DNA of 64,000 nucleotides from NCBI GenBank assembly GCA_020465985.1, contig JAANYP010000811.1:972001-1036000 (forward strand), read 5' to 3'. Both the position numbers and the translations under genes were made by a program. Below the pieces are notes generated by a model. The model saw nothing but the letters and a program-made list of their open reading frames with translations. It searched no databases and was not told the DNA's origin. The DNA comes from Centrapalus pauciflorus. Lineage: Eukaryota; Streptophyta; Magnoliopsida; Asterales; Asteraceae. Position 1 is the first letter of the stretch. Every line of letters starts with the position of its first letter. Positions 44,905 through 57,000 of this stretch are shown here, piece after piece.

Positions 44905-47168
44905 GAAATGATATCGATGTATTTTTAGAAACATTGGTTGATGATCTGCAAACCTTATTCGAGACAGGGGTCGATACATATGATGCTGCCACAAACAAAA
45001 TGTTTAATCTACGCGCGGTTGTGTTATGGAGAATAAATGAATACCCTGCACTTGGTACTTTATGTTGCTGCCCAACCAGTGGATACAAAGGCTGTGTAGT
45101 ATGTGGGAAAGAAACTGATTGTGTTAGACTTTCTGCATCATGCAAGCAGAGCTATGTTGGTCACAAAAGATTTCTACCACAGGGACACCCGTTCAGAAGG
45201 CAAACGAAGGCGTTTAATGGAAAACAAGATTTCCGCCCGTGTCCAAAACCAATGACTGGAAAAGACATTTATAACCAGGTTAAAAATATTGAAAATAAAT
45301 GGGGAAGGGTAAAACGACGAAACCAGAAGCACACAAGAAAAAGAGGAAGAGAAGATGGTACTTCAATCCAAGTAAATGAACAAGATGGTGCGTACTAGAA
45401 GAAATTCAACATTTGGTATCGAAAGCTTGAGTATTGGAGGCATAATGAAGTTCAACATTGCATTATTTTCATGGATATTGAATAGAATGTTGGTGAGAGT
45501 ATACTCGGAACTTTACTAAATGTTCTAGGAAAGACGAAAGATGGAGAGAATGCTCGATTGGATATGGCAGAGTTGGGGATAAATAAACCAGAGTTGTTTG
45601 CTAGGAAAGACGGAGACAAATTAGTACTACCTGCAGCAGGTTACACATTAACAAATGAAGAAAAAGACATCTTTTGTGAAACGTTACACAACATCAGGGT
45701 ACCGCAAGGCTATTGTTCAAATTTCTCATCTTTAGTCAGCCTAAAAGATAGGAAGCTTAGAGGGCTTAAATCACATGACTATCACATGCTTATGCAAGAC
45801 TTTTTGCCCATTGCAATACAGTCAATCATGCATGAATCCACACGATATGCTATCATCAGGTTTTGCTTTTTCTTTAAATCGATATGCAGCAATAATATCG
45901 TGTTAGATGAACTAGATAAGATGCAAGAACTTTCTGTCACACTCTGCCTACTCGAAAAGTTCTTTCCTCCCTCATTTTTTGATATTATGGTCCATTTGAC
46001 TGTGCACTTAACTTGGGGGGTAAAATTATGTGGTCCGGTATGCTTTCGTTGGATGTATGCCTTCGAACGCTGTATGAAGGTTATTAAAGGACATGTGCGA
46101 AACAGAGATAAACCAGAGGATGCATTGCTGAGGAGACTATTGCGGAAGAAACAATAGAGTTTTTCAGCGAATATAAAAAGTCCAAGAAAACTAATTGTAT
46201 CCCAGGTGATACAGATGAATGTGATGAAATAAATGAAGACGGAAAGTCGCTATCAGCTGGCAAGTCAAGTGTAGTTTCTGCAGAACTACTTGGGATAGCA
46301 CATTTGCACGTAATACACAATACAGATGAAATTGAACCGTATATTGAGTAAGTTTTACTAACACATGTCTATTTCGTTAATTACTTAAAAGCTTGCATCA
46401 AACATATTAATTGACCACAAATTAACACATTCTTTCAGGCGACACAAACAGATTTTGGAAACACAAAACCCGGGTAAGCGAAAAGCATTCCTTGAGGATG
46501 AGCATAGTAAAAATTTTTGTTACCTGGTTAAAACTAGAGGTAATTAATTATTTTTTGTAACTGTTTGTAGTGGTTCCTTCAATTTGAAGCTCATATATGT
46601 AATTGTAATGATATATTATTCAGGTTGAGAGAGAATTAGCGATCTCCAAAGAAAGTGTTTCAGAAACCGTAAGGTGGATTTCACATGGACCACACGCCAC
46701 CATACTGAAACACACTGCATATTACATCAACGGGTATACATATTCGTACTAAATGTAGTGACAGCAACGTTTACCAAAACATTGGGATTAGTGTTGTGAC
46801 AGACGATATGCACATATCAAAGGAGTAGCAACCATAAGACGCAAATTGTATTATGGCATGTTGAAAGAAATATGGGTACTAGATTATCGTTTTAGGCAAC
46901 TCCCTCTTTTCAAATGTGATTGGGTTAACCATCAGGCTGGTGCGGTCAAACGTGATCGTAAGCTTGGTTATACATTGGTTAACCTGACTACTTTAGGGCA
47001 CAAGCTTGATCCGTTCATAGTCGCCTCACAAGCACAACAAGTGTTTTATGTGAAAGACCAGAACAATAAAAAGTTATCTATTGTCTTCAACACACCTCCG
47101 AAGAATTACATAGATATATATGATGAAATCGATGAGGAATTTAGCACCGTCATTCACCCGCACAATTA
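44905..47168 (+). pseudogene. TNP2: TNP2 CACTA transposase, 3' part with DUF4218 and DUF4216
   Basis: The frame resumes with DIDVFLETLVDDLQTLFETG, then NMKFNLR-type sequence (read TNKMFNLRAVVLWRINEYP), CPTSGYKGCVVCG and RFLPQGHPFRRQ (to 45398). DUF4218 occupies 45558-46157 (GLKSHDYHMLMQDFLPIA, HLTVHLTWGVKLCGPV, RWMYAFERCMK). Likely introns at 46350-46439 and 46537-46622 have GT-AG ends. DUF4216 occupies 46680-47168 (YYGMLKEIWVLDYRF, FKCDWVNHQAGA, DPFIVASQAQQVFYV). In-frame stops show decay. This domain set is standard for TNP2 genes. Confidence 0.88.
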
Positions 47169-47379
47169 AAACATTTTACCACGTGTGGATGAACGTGACT
47201 TGGGTACTGAATCAAGAGATGATTATTATCGAAGCAACTGTGAAGGTATTATTATACGAAAATCCAAGTGATCTAATCTTGTCGTGCGCTGGAAACATGT
47301 CTTGTAAATGACCTTTTAATTAATTAATTTATGGAATGATTATCTGTACATATCTTAGTTTCTATGTGACTCCGACATT

Positions 47380-48109
47380 TTATTTTATGGTGCAGTAAGT
47401 TATTGTAGTGAAATATGATTTAGTCACACAGACCATTATGTGACCATATAGTATCTGCTTTTGGCTACACTAAAATTGTGTGTGACAAACTCGAGTTCAT
47501 GATTTAGTCACATAACAAATTACTTCATGTAACCAAATACTGGAATATGATTTAGTCACACATAAAATTACTTCATGTGACCATATAGTGGAATATGATT
47601 TGGTCACACAAAATATTATTCAAGTGACTATATAGTGGCATATATTATGATTTAGTTTTATTATTCAGGAAATTAAATTGATTGTATATATCCTAAGTTT
47701 ATAAAATTACTTGATTAATTTTAACCTAACTTTTATTATTCACTAAAGTTAAATTGAGAAATCCTGTTAGTGCAGATCTAGAACTGTTAGTTCAATTTCT
47801 CAAGCTGTTAGTCTATTTTTTTCAAGCTGTTAAGTGTTCTATAACATAAGTTTATAAAATTCATTGATTAATTTTAACCTACGTTCTATTATTCACTTGA
47901 GTTAAATTCAGAAATTCGGTTTTCGTTAATCTGGAACTGTTAGTTCAATATCTCAAGCTGTTAGTACATTTTATCAGGCTGCTAATTGTTTTATAAACTA
48001 AGTTTATAAAATTAGTTTATTATTCATGAAATGGAATGAAATTGAATTGATTATATATAACCTAAGTTTATAAAATTACTTGATTAATTTATATCCTAAC
48101 ATTTATATT
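47380..48109. repeat. Right subterminal repeats, heterogeneous part
   Basis: 47400-47640 holds diverged copies of the TTTAGTCACACA / TGTGACCATATAGTG words. 47680-48070 holds units with GAACTGTTAGTTCAATTTCT and TTTTAACCTA like those at 16420-27195, tying the two flanks of TNP2 together. Confidence 0.82.
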
Positions 48110-49472
48110 TTGACATCCTAACACACACTACACTTTAGACACACATACTAACTTATGTGACCATATAGTGTATGCTTTTGCTACACTAAAATCTTGTGTG
48201 ACAAACTCGAGTTTATGATTTAGTCACATAACAAATTACTTCATGTGACCATATACTTGAATATGATTTAGTCACACATACAATTACTTCATGTTACCAT
48301 ATACTGGAATATGATTTGGTCACCCAAATCATTATTTAAGTGACCATATAGTGGCATATGATTTAGTCACACAAAATGGCACTCAATGTGACTAATACGT
48401 ATTATATTTTGACATTCTAACACACCCTACACTTTAGCCACACATACTAACTTATTTGACCATATAGTGTCTGCTTTTGCCTACACTGAAATCTTGTGTG
48501 ACAAACTCGAGTTCATGCTTTAGTCACATAACAAATTACTTCATGTGACCATATACTGGAATATGATTTAGTCACACATACGATTACTTCATGTGACCAT
48601 ATAATGGAATATGACTTGGTCACCTAAATCATTATCCAAGTGAGCATATAGTGGCATATGATTTAGTCACACAAAATGGCACTCAATGTGACTACTATGT
48701 ATTAGATTTTTACATTCTAACACACACTACACTTTAGCCACACATACTAACTTATGTGACCATATAGTGTCTGCTTTTTGCTACACTAAAATCTTGTGTG
48801 ACAAACTTGAGTTCATGATTTAGTCACGTAACAAATTACTTCATGTGACCATATACTGGAATACGATTTAGTCACACATACAATTATTTCATGTGACCAT
48901 ATACTGGAATATGATTTGGTCACCCAAATCATCATTCAAGTAACCATATAGTGGCATATGATTTAGTCACACAAAATGGAACTCAATGTGACTACTATGT
49001 ATTAGATTTTTACATTCTAACACACACTACACTTTAGCCACACATACTAACTAATGTGACCATATAGTCTCTGCTTTTGGCTACACTAAAATCTTGTGGG
49101 ACAAACTCGAGTTCATACTTTAGTCACATAACAAATTACTTCATGTGACCATATACTGTAATATGATTTAGTCACACATACAATTACTTCATGTGTCCAT
49201 ATACTGGAATATGATTTGGTCACCCAAATCATTATTCAAGTGACCATATATTGGCATATGATTTAGTCACACAAAATGACACTCAATGTGAGTGCTACGT
49301 ATTAGATTTTTACATTCTAACAAATACTACACTTTAGCCACATATAATAACTTATGTGACCATATAGTATGTGCTTTTGGCTACACTCAAATCATGTGTG
49401 ACAAATTCGAGTTCCTCGTTTAGTCACATAACAAATTACTTCATGTGACCATATACTGGCATTTGGTCACAC
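48110..49472. repeat. 300-bp tandem repeat array
   Basis: Units start at about 48110, 48410, 48710, 49010 and 49310 (period 300), the last truncated at 49472 by a copia LTR. Each starts (T)TGACATTCTAACACACACT or close, and contains several TGTGACCATATA and GATTTAGTCACACA words. Units are highly similar, suggesting recent amplification or conversion. Confidence 0.95.
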
Positions 49473-50599
49473 TGTTCAACTGTGTAGGTCCCAAAAGGTT
49501 TCCTAGTGAATTGTTCTAAGCTGTAGAGGGGGGGGGGGGGGGTGAATACAGCATATTAAAATTCAACACTCTTTTTTTCAATGTTTGTGTATACTATTAA
49601 CAAGTGTTAATTACAAACAAGTTTGACTGCAAAAAAGTTCAAGCTGAGATGACAGATACAACAGATGTTCAAGTAATCTAAGACACACTCAGACTAGATA
49701 CAATGAATACACTCACTAAGATGAACTCACTGATTTTACAAGACACAGATGGACAGCTTGAATAAGAACAGCTTGGACATACGTTACTGTTTTATTCAAG
49801 CAGACTTGCATGCATAGAAAAAACACTTCAATGCACGATCTGATTTTCTCACTCTTGGTTATCTCACAATCCTTAGAAACTTCCTTTTATACTCTCACTG
49901 AGAATCTCAGTGAAGTTTCTTCATTAGACGATGATATAGTGGGATGTCTTTCCAAAAAGACAAAACAACTTTTCTGCACATTCTGATAAAGCAGACTTGT
50001 CTTCATGTGGCAGAATCTTTGTCTTTTCCTTTTTGTCTCTGTTGCAGAAGGCTTTAACCAAAAGAGAAATGTCAACTTTGCATCTTTCTCCTTTTGTAAA
50101 GGCTCTTTTGATATAAGAAATGGTCTTTCACCCATTTCAGATATCCTTTTGTCTTCATGTAACAGAATAGCGTAGGCAGACTTTTGCAGTGTTTGTTTTC
50201 CACTTTGTCTTCGACTTTGTAACTGATCTTGTAGTACAAAACAATACATGAGGACTTGGAAACATATTACATAAAGTGTTTAGCATGTACACAAAGAACA
50301 GGTTCTGTTCACAAAGAACAGAACACTTAGAATCTGTCCAACCTGCTCAACAGAATAGAGCAGCGTAGACAGTTTATGTCCAGCATGTTCAACAGATAGA
50401 ACAGCTTGGGCAATCTGCCTTTGTTGCAACGAATGCAACAGGGTAAACAGATTTGACTTATATTGCAAATCACTTTTAAGGTTTTAATAAGGCATTAACA
50501 AGCCTTAAATTATACCTTCAAATGCATCTAACAGGTTTGATTAAAAATCTCGCACTAAGATGTAGAGCAGGTTTGACTGAGGCCTTTTTGTGCAAAACA
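49473..50599 (-). repeat. 3' LTR of Sirevirus-like element A
   Basis: Minus-strand LTR TGTTTTGCAC ... GTTGAACA, 1127 bp, with a polypurine tract adjoining at 50600-50612 (AGGGGGAGATT on the minus strand). It contains a G-run on the plus strand near 49538. It truncates the 300-bp array. The matching 5' LTR is not in the window. Confidence 0.75.
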
Positions 50600-50945
50600 A
50601 TCTCCCCCTATTTGTAATAATCAGTCTAAGCTGATTTTATCAATAATCACTATATATTTCTACAATACGTTTTGTTGAAATGAAATTGCAACATCAAGGT
50701 AACGTAAAAGAACAATTTATATATATACTGATTTTGATTACATAACAACACATGTTTTTATAAGAGTACAACTGATGTACTAATGCATATTACAACTGAT
50801 GTAAAATAAAAGTTACAACTAATGTAACAAAGTACAACTAATGTACATAGAATTTCAACAAGTTGGACTGTTGATGATGGGAGCAAGTAATGGCAAACCT
50901 GCCCGACAGCTTCCATTCTTCATCTACTCAGATAGTAGATGGACT
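50600..50945 (-). other. Polypurine tract and 3' spacer of element A
   Basis: A TAGGGGGAGATT tract on the minus strand, then AT-rich sequence with a run of TACAACTRATGTA-like repeats near 50765-50845. No frame supported. Confidence 0.6.
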
Positions 50946-51604
50946 TCAAGGCAGGGGTGGCACTCCTTCTTCAAACATCTGTTCAAGTTGTTCCCTGGTT
51001 TCATCCATTTCCTCTATTTGAACTCTGAGGAACATGAAACTGGGATGTTGAAGCTCCCCTCTTTCATAAAAGCCTCTGAGCTGATCCCAGATGGCTGCTC
51101 TCCACTTTATGGATTTCCTAAAAGAGTTGCAAGTCTAAATGCAATAAGTTGTTTGAGACCGACCTTGTGCAAATCTGATGCTCTTTGAAAGCACTTCTTC
51201 TTTGTAAAGGGATCTCCAAAAAATACACCCAGTTCAGGTTCTACAATTAGCTTATCTTTCTCCTGTTCCACTCCTTTAGGCAGGCTGTAGTCTACTCCTT
51301 TGATTTCCACGGCTACATCACCTTGTTCAATCATTGTTAGGAGTTCCTCCAGCTATGTATCCTTTCTGTTTCTCTTGGCCTTTATCTTGGGGGTAGCCAC
51401 AGAGATACCCATGATCTGTTCTTCTGAGATCAGGCCAAGATCTCTCACTCTCTCCATCAACTTTTTGACGTATGCCCTGATAGTCTTGGCTATTTCAGAC
51501 TTAGACAGGCTCAGGGCAACTGCTAACTCCACCCATTCTCTGTATCCCATTTGTGCAACGTTAGTGTATTCATATTCTTCCAGTTCTGGGCCTGTAGCAC
51601 CCAT
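50946..51604 (-). pseudogene. Accessory ORF remnant of element A
   Basis: Minus-strand reading from 51604: EYTNVAQMGYREWVELAVAL, a stop near 51353, then VEQEKDKLIVEPELGVFF, FQRASDLHKVGLKQLIAFRL and, after another break, KWRAAIWDQLRGFYERGEL, with a terminal TGA at 50946-50948. Its position before a PPT and LTR matches ORF3 of the plus-strand element. Similarity to the other accessory ORFs is weak, so membership of that family is uncertain. Its 5' end is cut by the GC-rich LTR at 51605. Confidence 0.5.
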
Positions 51605-52425
51605 TGTGGTAACCCCAAACACGACTTTATAACTGAACCGGACCCAACAAGCAACCACAAACAGACACTGAATTCCCAAAACCAACCCCACCCCAAACTA
51701 CCGAATAGCGGCCCGCACTCGGGGGTTATCGCGGCCACGTTCAATCATGACCGCGCCCTCAATCGCTGTCGAAACTATGTTGCCCGCGCCACACCCATTG
51801 CGGCCGCGCTCAGGGGGTCGCGACCGCGACGACGGACTTGCAAGTCTGTGCAGATCTGTGAACATGGCTGTTCCAGGGGTTTACTCAACCCCCAATCGAT
51901 TCCCAGACTACCAATACTCATAAAACTAACAAACACTTCTCTAAAGGATTATTAGCCAAACCCATGATTTCAACAACATGTAACTCGAATTTCAGCAATT
52001 AAAATCTATGAATTCTTACCTTGTAGCTCAAGAACAAAAAGGAGGAGATAAGTTCAACAATGAATCTCAAATTTGCTGCCTTATTCTTCCTGCTAGCTCA
52101 GTTCACGCGCACACACGCTCACACTTTCTGATTTTGGCAAGGAGAAAGGAGAAGGGATTTCAAAACAAGGCCATATAATTATGCTTACTATATTTAGAAA
52201 CCCCGGTAACCAAATATCCGACCCCGATATCCCTTTTTTAATATTAATATAAATTTAATCCATTTCAATCTCGTGATCTCATAATAATTAACCCGATGCG
52301 ACGTATATTTCAATCTCGACACGTGTAATCCACTACTCGAGATTCTATTCGACCAATGCAATAATAATAGATTAAACATCCACTAAAATAAATCCACATA
52401 CCAGGTCAAATATTGTGATGTTACA
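51605..52425 (-). repeat. GC-rich solo LTR or LTR fragment (probably gypsy)
   Basis: TGTGGTAACC to GATGTTACA gives TG...CA ends. Minus-strand TGTAACAT is a usual gypsy LTR start. GCGGCC/CGCGACC words make 51700-51840 far richer in GC than anything nearby. No matching target duplication was found, so boundaries are tentative. Confidence 0.5.
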
Positions 52426-52429
52426 ATTT

Positions 52430-52870
52430 ACTACAAGATTAGTCCTTGAACATTAACAATATTGGTTTTTCTTCTCTATAATTTTATACCTACATTTTCT
52501 GGATAAATATCAGATTTCTTTGAAAATCAGTCAATTCTTATCCAAATCCAACGAATATAGACTCAATCTGCTCATTAATTGATTTTGATAATCCTATTTA
52601 ATCAATCACAAACAAATATCAATCAATTAAGAACAATAAGAAACACTAATCAAATGATTTGGATTGCACAAATTCGGAATTACAATACTGTTAGAACGAT
52701 GAAAGCGCTGTTAACCTAGCCGTACAAAGTTTTCCGTGCAAAATGAGAATGTACAATCTGTACAAATTTCAGAACAACTATTTCTATTTATACAAAAAGT
52801 CAAGATTATTCATTAATTACAATAAGACCCCTAGACTTATTATTTTCATCAATTAAACTAATTTCCAATA
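52430..52870 (-). repeat. 3' LTR of Sirevirus-like element B
   Basis: An AAAGGGGGAGATTAT tract (minus strand, near 52871-52886) precedes a probable LTR with a TATAAATAG box near 52787-52797. The LTR starts TATTGG where the other elements here start TGTT, suggesting a point change. The far end is not defined. Confidence 0.5.
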
Positions 52871-52879
52871 ATCTCCCCC

Positions 52880-53990
52880 TTTGATGAAAGATAATTAGAC
52901 TTCGGTCTTTTAGTCCAAGCTTCATCTCAAATCTTGGAATACTTATTTTGTTAGTTAGCCTCCACTCAATCTTAGATATGAACTCCACTATCAACTTTCT
53001 GTCATTTACGCTTAGACCACCTTTCTATGACTATCTCTTCTTGTCAGCAACCAGTCTTCCTTTCAAACCAGACAATACTTTCTGCAACGTTCCATCACAA
53101 AACTTTTTCAGCTCTACACTCCGCATGGATCTCAACTTCCGATCTTTATCTTTATAAATCACCACCAGGTGCTTAGCCATAACCACTTGATATTCTTTCA
53201 AATTTTCCATGCACTTGGCGCAGTTATGTTTATTTTCCTCATCCCTCTCTCAACACCGATTTTAAGATCTTGCAAAGACATGAGAACCAGTTTAGTGTGC
53301 AAAAAGTGAAATAATGTCTTCAGTGCAAATCTACAATTTTCATCTCTTTTATTCCTGCAGAGCTCATCAAACAAATCTTCTGTATCCACCAAATTTATGT
53401 TGAACATATCAGCTTCAGTGAAAACATAGACGTTCCCATCAGTTCTGATCACTGTAAATGTTGGATAGAACACTTTCACAAACCTATCCTTTTCTATCTT
53501 CACCAAATCCACAATTCTGAACTCACTCCTTACTTTTTCAATTGGTTGAGTCTTATTCTGTAGAAAGAGTAGTTTGCTAGATTCAGCATGGGCTCTAAGA
53601 CTCTGAACAATTTCAAGAAAGTGCATGGAGCTTGCTTCTTACAAAAAATCTTCTTCTCAAGATGATCTTCAAGGAATGGAAGCTTATTTCTTCTTCTTAT
53701 GTAATCAGCATTTTGTTTTCCTGATAAATCCAACACTTTACTTTTCTTCTTATTAACTTCATCCTCATTAAGTAGAGTCAGCATGTCATTTATTTCTTTC
53801 TGAACAACCTCCTGAACTGCAAACCTTAACTGATGTTGTCTGTGAGATTCATCAGCCAAAATGTAATTGTTGAAAAACTTTTCAATAATCTCCACTTCAT
53901 CACATTCTCAATCGGAAAGGGATTAAACCCTTCTTTAATAGTAACCGTCACCTAGGGTTTTTCAACCGTTGGCATCGGTACATCATCCCT
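52880..53990 (-). pseudogene. Accessory ORF of element B
   Basis: Minus-strand pieces: EEELVEEILRDDVPMPTVEK (from ~54020), 53895-53530 (FFNNYILADESHRQHQLRF, coiled), and 53626-53198 with VFYPTFTVIRTDGNVYVF, LVDTEDLFDELC and LQDLKIGVERGMRKINIT. Beyond 53197 the frame continues as HLVVIYKDKDRKLRSMR and FCDGTLQKVLSGLKGRL. The 53626-53198 block aligns with the C-terminal block at 62050-61750. It is interrupted on its right side by a short LTR at 54049. Confidence 0.68.
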
Positions 53991-54048
53991 CAGAATTTCT
54001 TCAACCAGCTCTTCCTCCACCTCTATCCTTTCAGCTCTTAAAGATATA

Positions 54049-54341
54049 TGTTAATTCAATGTTTCATGCAATTCAATCAACGTTAAACACAAACATATGA
54101 ACAATTAACACAATCACAATCTGTCGAATGATTAAAGAAAGAAATATTACATTTGGTTCTTGGTTATCTTGGACAGTAATCCTTTACTCTCTCAGATCCG
54201 TATACTTCTATTCTATCCAACTTACTACTAACAGTAAAACTAACACCTATTTATATACACACTACAACTATTGTGTAAATACAATAAAGCCCTGAACTAT
54301 TACACAATATTTTTTCAACTCTATTATAATTAACCCCAACA
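54049..54341 (-). repeat. Short Sirevirus-like LTR, copy 1
   Basis: Minus strand TGTTGGGGTTAA to AATTAACA with a TATAAATAGG box near 54250. A polypurine tract adjoins at 54342. Confidence 0.75.
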
Positions 54342-54683
54342 ATCTCCCCCTTAGAGATGAAAACAATTTTCAATTTAATTTTTGTTCAGGATGATCCTTT
54401 TCTTGAATCTCCTTCTTTTCTTTGATCTCTTAATCTTTTGATAAGATCTTATTCTTTATTTGTCTCTCTCTGATCTTCACATCTTTTCTTCTCTGATCTT
54501 CTCTTTTCTTGAAAGCACACTCCCCCTTAGATCATGAATGACTTTTAAATCTCTCCCTTGATCAATTCTTTTGATATGATGTAGCAATTGTCTTCAGTTG
54601 ACTTCATTCTACTCAACCGTTGTCTCTAAATTTCTTCAACCAACTCTTCCTCCTCCTCTATCCTTTCAGCTCTTAAAGTTATA

Positions 54684-54977
54684 TGTTAATTCAATGTTTC
54701 ATGCAATTCAATCAACATTAAACACAAACATATGAACAATTAACACAATCACAATCTGTCGAATGATTAAAGAGAGAAATATTACATTCGGTTATTGGTT
54801 ATCTTGGACAGCAATCCTTTACTCTCTCAGATCCGTATAATTCTATTCTGTCCAACTTACTACTACAGTAAAACTAAACCCTATTTATATACACACTACA
54901 ACTATTGTGTAATTACAATAAAGCCCCAGAACTATTACAAAATATTGTTTTCAACTCTATTATAAATTGTACCAACA
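54684..54977 (-). repeat. Short Sirevirus-like LTR, copy 2
   Basis: 294 bp, clearly homologous to 54049-54341. A polypurine tract adjoins at 54978. Confidence 0.75.
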
Positions 54978-55260
54978 ATCTCCCCCTTAGAGATGAAAAC
55001 AGTTTTCAATTAAATTTCTGTTCAGGTTGATCCTTTTCTTGAATCTCCTTTTTTTCTTTGATATCTGAGTCTTTTGAGAAAATCTTCTTCTTTATTTGTC
55101 TCTCTCTGATCTTCACATCTCCTCTTCTCTGATCTTCTCTTTTCTTGAAAGCACACTCCCCCTTGGATCATGAATAGCTTTTAAATCTCTCCCTTGATCA
55201 ATTCTTTTGATATGATGTAGAAATTGTCTTCAGTTGACTTCAATCTACTCAACCGTTGTC

Positions 55261-57000
55261 TTTGAACTCTAGCTTTTCTCCCCCTCATGATGTTCATAAA
55301 AAATATGAACATCATGCAAAATCTTCAGAGACAATTATGCACTGAAGTTACAGTAGATGAAATACAACAATTACAATTTCAAAAAAGTTACAAATAGATT
55401 TTCTCTTCCTCAAACTGATATCCTCTCCCCCTATACTAAACAAATCTATCTCACTCCCCCTCAAAAATTTCACTCCCCCTCGAATTGATACTGTTTCTTT
55501 TCAGAACAAAAAACAAAGCTTTTCAACTTCGGGGAAAATGAAACAAATTCATTTTGGGAAATAACGAGTCCAGGTCAACATAGGATTCTTGTTTGCACAA
55601 TAGACATAATCTATGTGACCTACGTTCAGCACTAGTGTGATTTTAACACTTGTAGGATTTCCAAATAGTCATTGTGAAATTCTTAATCATGAAAGAATCA
55701 CTCTTATTTATTCCGACTTAGTCATTGTGGACTAGCTATTTATAGTCACGTAGACTGATAGACTCGATGTGTCCTAAAAGTTTATATAATCAGCTCTATA
55801 CACAATGTGCATCAAATGAAGTGGGAGACCGGAGCAAATTTCTTCCTTGTTTCAATATCAATAATATCCAAATGATATATCAATAGAAATGTGTTATATC
55901 TCCGTGATTATTGAAACAGAAATCTTTTGAGAGATAACTGAGTAGTTGATGTGGTTAAGTGCATGCGTCACTAGGTCCATGACATCTTTTCCAATTTCAA
56001 GTCGCAAAGGGCTTGATAAATTATGTGGATTACCCAGCCAACACAGTGTAGGTAGGATTATCTTTTCTTCAAATCCTTTCTCAACTCTCAGCTCTCAGCA
56101 TTTTTCAACTAAGCTCCCTCCGGCTCACTTTTTCAGAATTAAAATCAGTCAGCTTTATAGAGAAAGCATGACCTGATGCACCACCATCTCCTTTCAATAT
56201 ATCCCTCTCATTTATATTTTTCCTCTGCTCGACCCTGTCGGTATCCCATGATAGCTGATACTTCTCAACTAATAGACCTAAAGAACCCTCACCTGCACAA
56301 ACTACAGTGGTTTTGCTTCTTGAGTAGGTCTTCCGGTTCTGGTTAGACCTTAGAAGCGATAGTTGTGCCTATCACACAGTTAGGTGCATAATCGGAGTTA
56401 GTAACATTTCAGCTCATGGGATATCATACAAAGGATGATTAGAATTAATAGATAAAATCCAGAATGTATTTGGGGAATGATGAGTTGGGAGATATCAGAA
56501 TGAAATTGAAAATCTGATATATGATATGAAATGAATCAGATTTTCATGAAAGAATTAGCACAATGGAGAATATGGGAGAATTTTATGAATGGGAGAATAT
56601 CAAAGATAATCTCAGAATCAATGAGATTATGAAAATGAAAGAGATTAGATCAATTAACCGCAATGAGATATTCAGAGAATGAGAAATTAAGATTCTTAAA
56701 AAATTATTCTTTTCAGCTCAAAAATCTTTTTATGTGTGCACAAAATATTTTCGTGAAAAATACACACAGTTTTGTGAAAAATGTTATAGTCAAAGAATGT
56801 CTGAAAATCCCCTTGGAAATAAGCACAAAAAGTTAGTTAACTCATAGAAAGTAAAACAGGAGCAAAAACTTATAAAAATAAAACTCCCTATAATTCAATG
56901 CAACTTCAGAGTTGAATTCAGTGCATGAATTCCAGAAAGAATTGTCTTTCAGACTTGGGTTCTAATCTGATGTGATTAGAAACCATTTGTCGCGGAAGCT
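55261..57000 (-). other. 3' non-coding region with multiple polypurine tracts and a perfect hairpin
   Basis: Minus-strand GAGGGGGAG-like tracts occur near 55277, 55425, 55455 and 55481. CATGATGTTCATA (55286-55298) pairs perfectly with TATGAACATCATG (55304-55316) around A5. Multiple polypurine tracts are a known Sirevirus trait. From 55500 to 57000 I see no gene; the frame 55946-56176 is unsupported. Confidence 0.55.

Larger units (their letters stand above)
16420..49472 (+). mobile_element. CACTA (En/Spm-like) transposon domain, termini not found
   Basis: A TNP2-type transposase pseudogene (30679-47168) lies between repeat arrays that share sequence: 16420-27195 on the left and 47640-49472 on the right. 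That layout, transposase flanked by subterminal repeats, is what CACTA elements show. A captured F-box fragment and an accessory ORF lie between the left arrays and TNP2. I could not find a CACTA...TAGTG terminal pair. The right array is cut by a copia LTR at 49473. The minus-strand Transposase_24-like pseudogene to the left may belong to the same element or to an older one. Confidence 0.6.
53995..55260 (-). repeat. 635-bp tandem duplication containing an LTR and its PPT
   Basis: Two units each hold accessory-ORF flank (TTTCTTCAACC to TCTTAAAG), a ~293-bp LTR (54049-54341 and 54684-54977), a TAAGGGGGAGATT tract and about 285 bp of internal sequence ending CAACCGTTGTCT. Unit spacing is 635. 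The duplication spans element and host flank together, so it arose after insertion. Confidence 0.85.

Noticed and set aside
48110..49472. Possible CRISPR-like array
   Set aside because: The 300-bp units are contiguous tandem repeats in plant DNA, without short repeats separated by unique spacers.
49538..49551. G-run as a possible G-quadruplex
   Set aside because: A single mononucleotide run; similar runs at 32679 suggest slippage or an assembly-sensitive homopolymer.
51353..51955. Plus-strand frames over the GC-rich LTR as a host gene
   Set aside because: They are GC-driven open frames lacking motifs and cross the LTR/accessory-ORF boundary.
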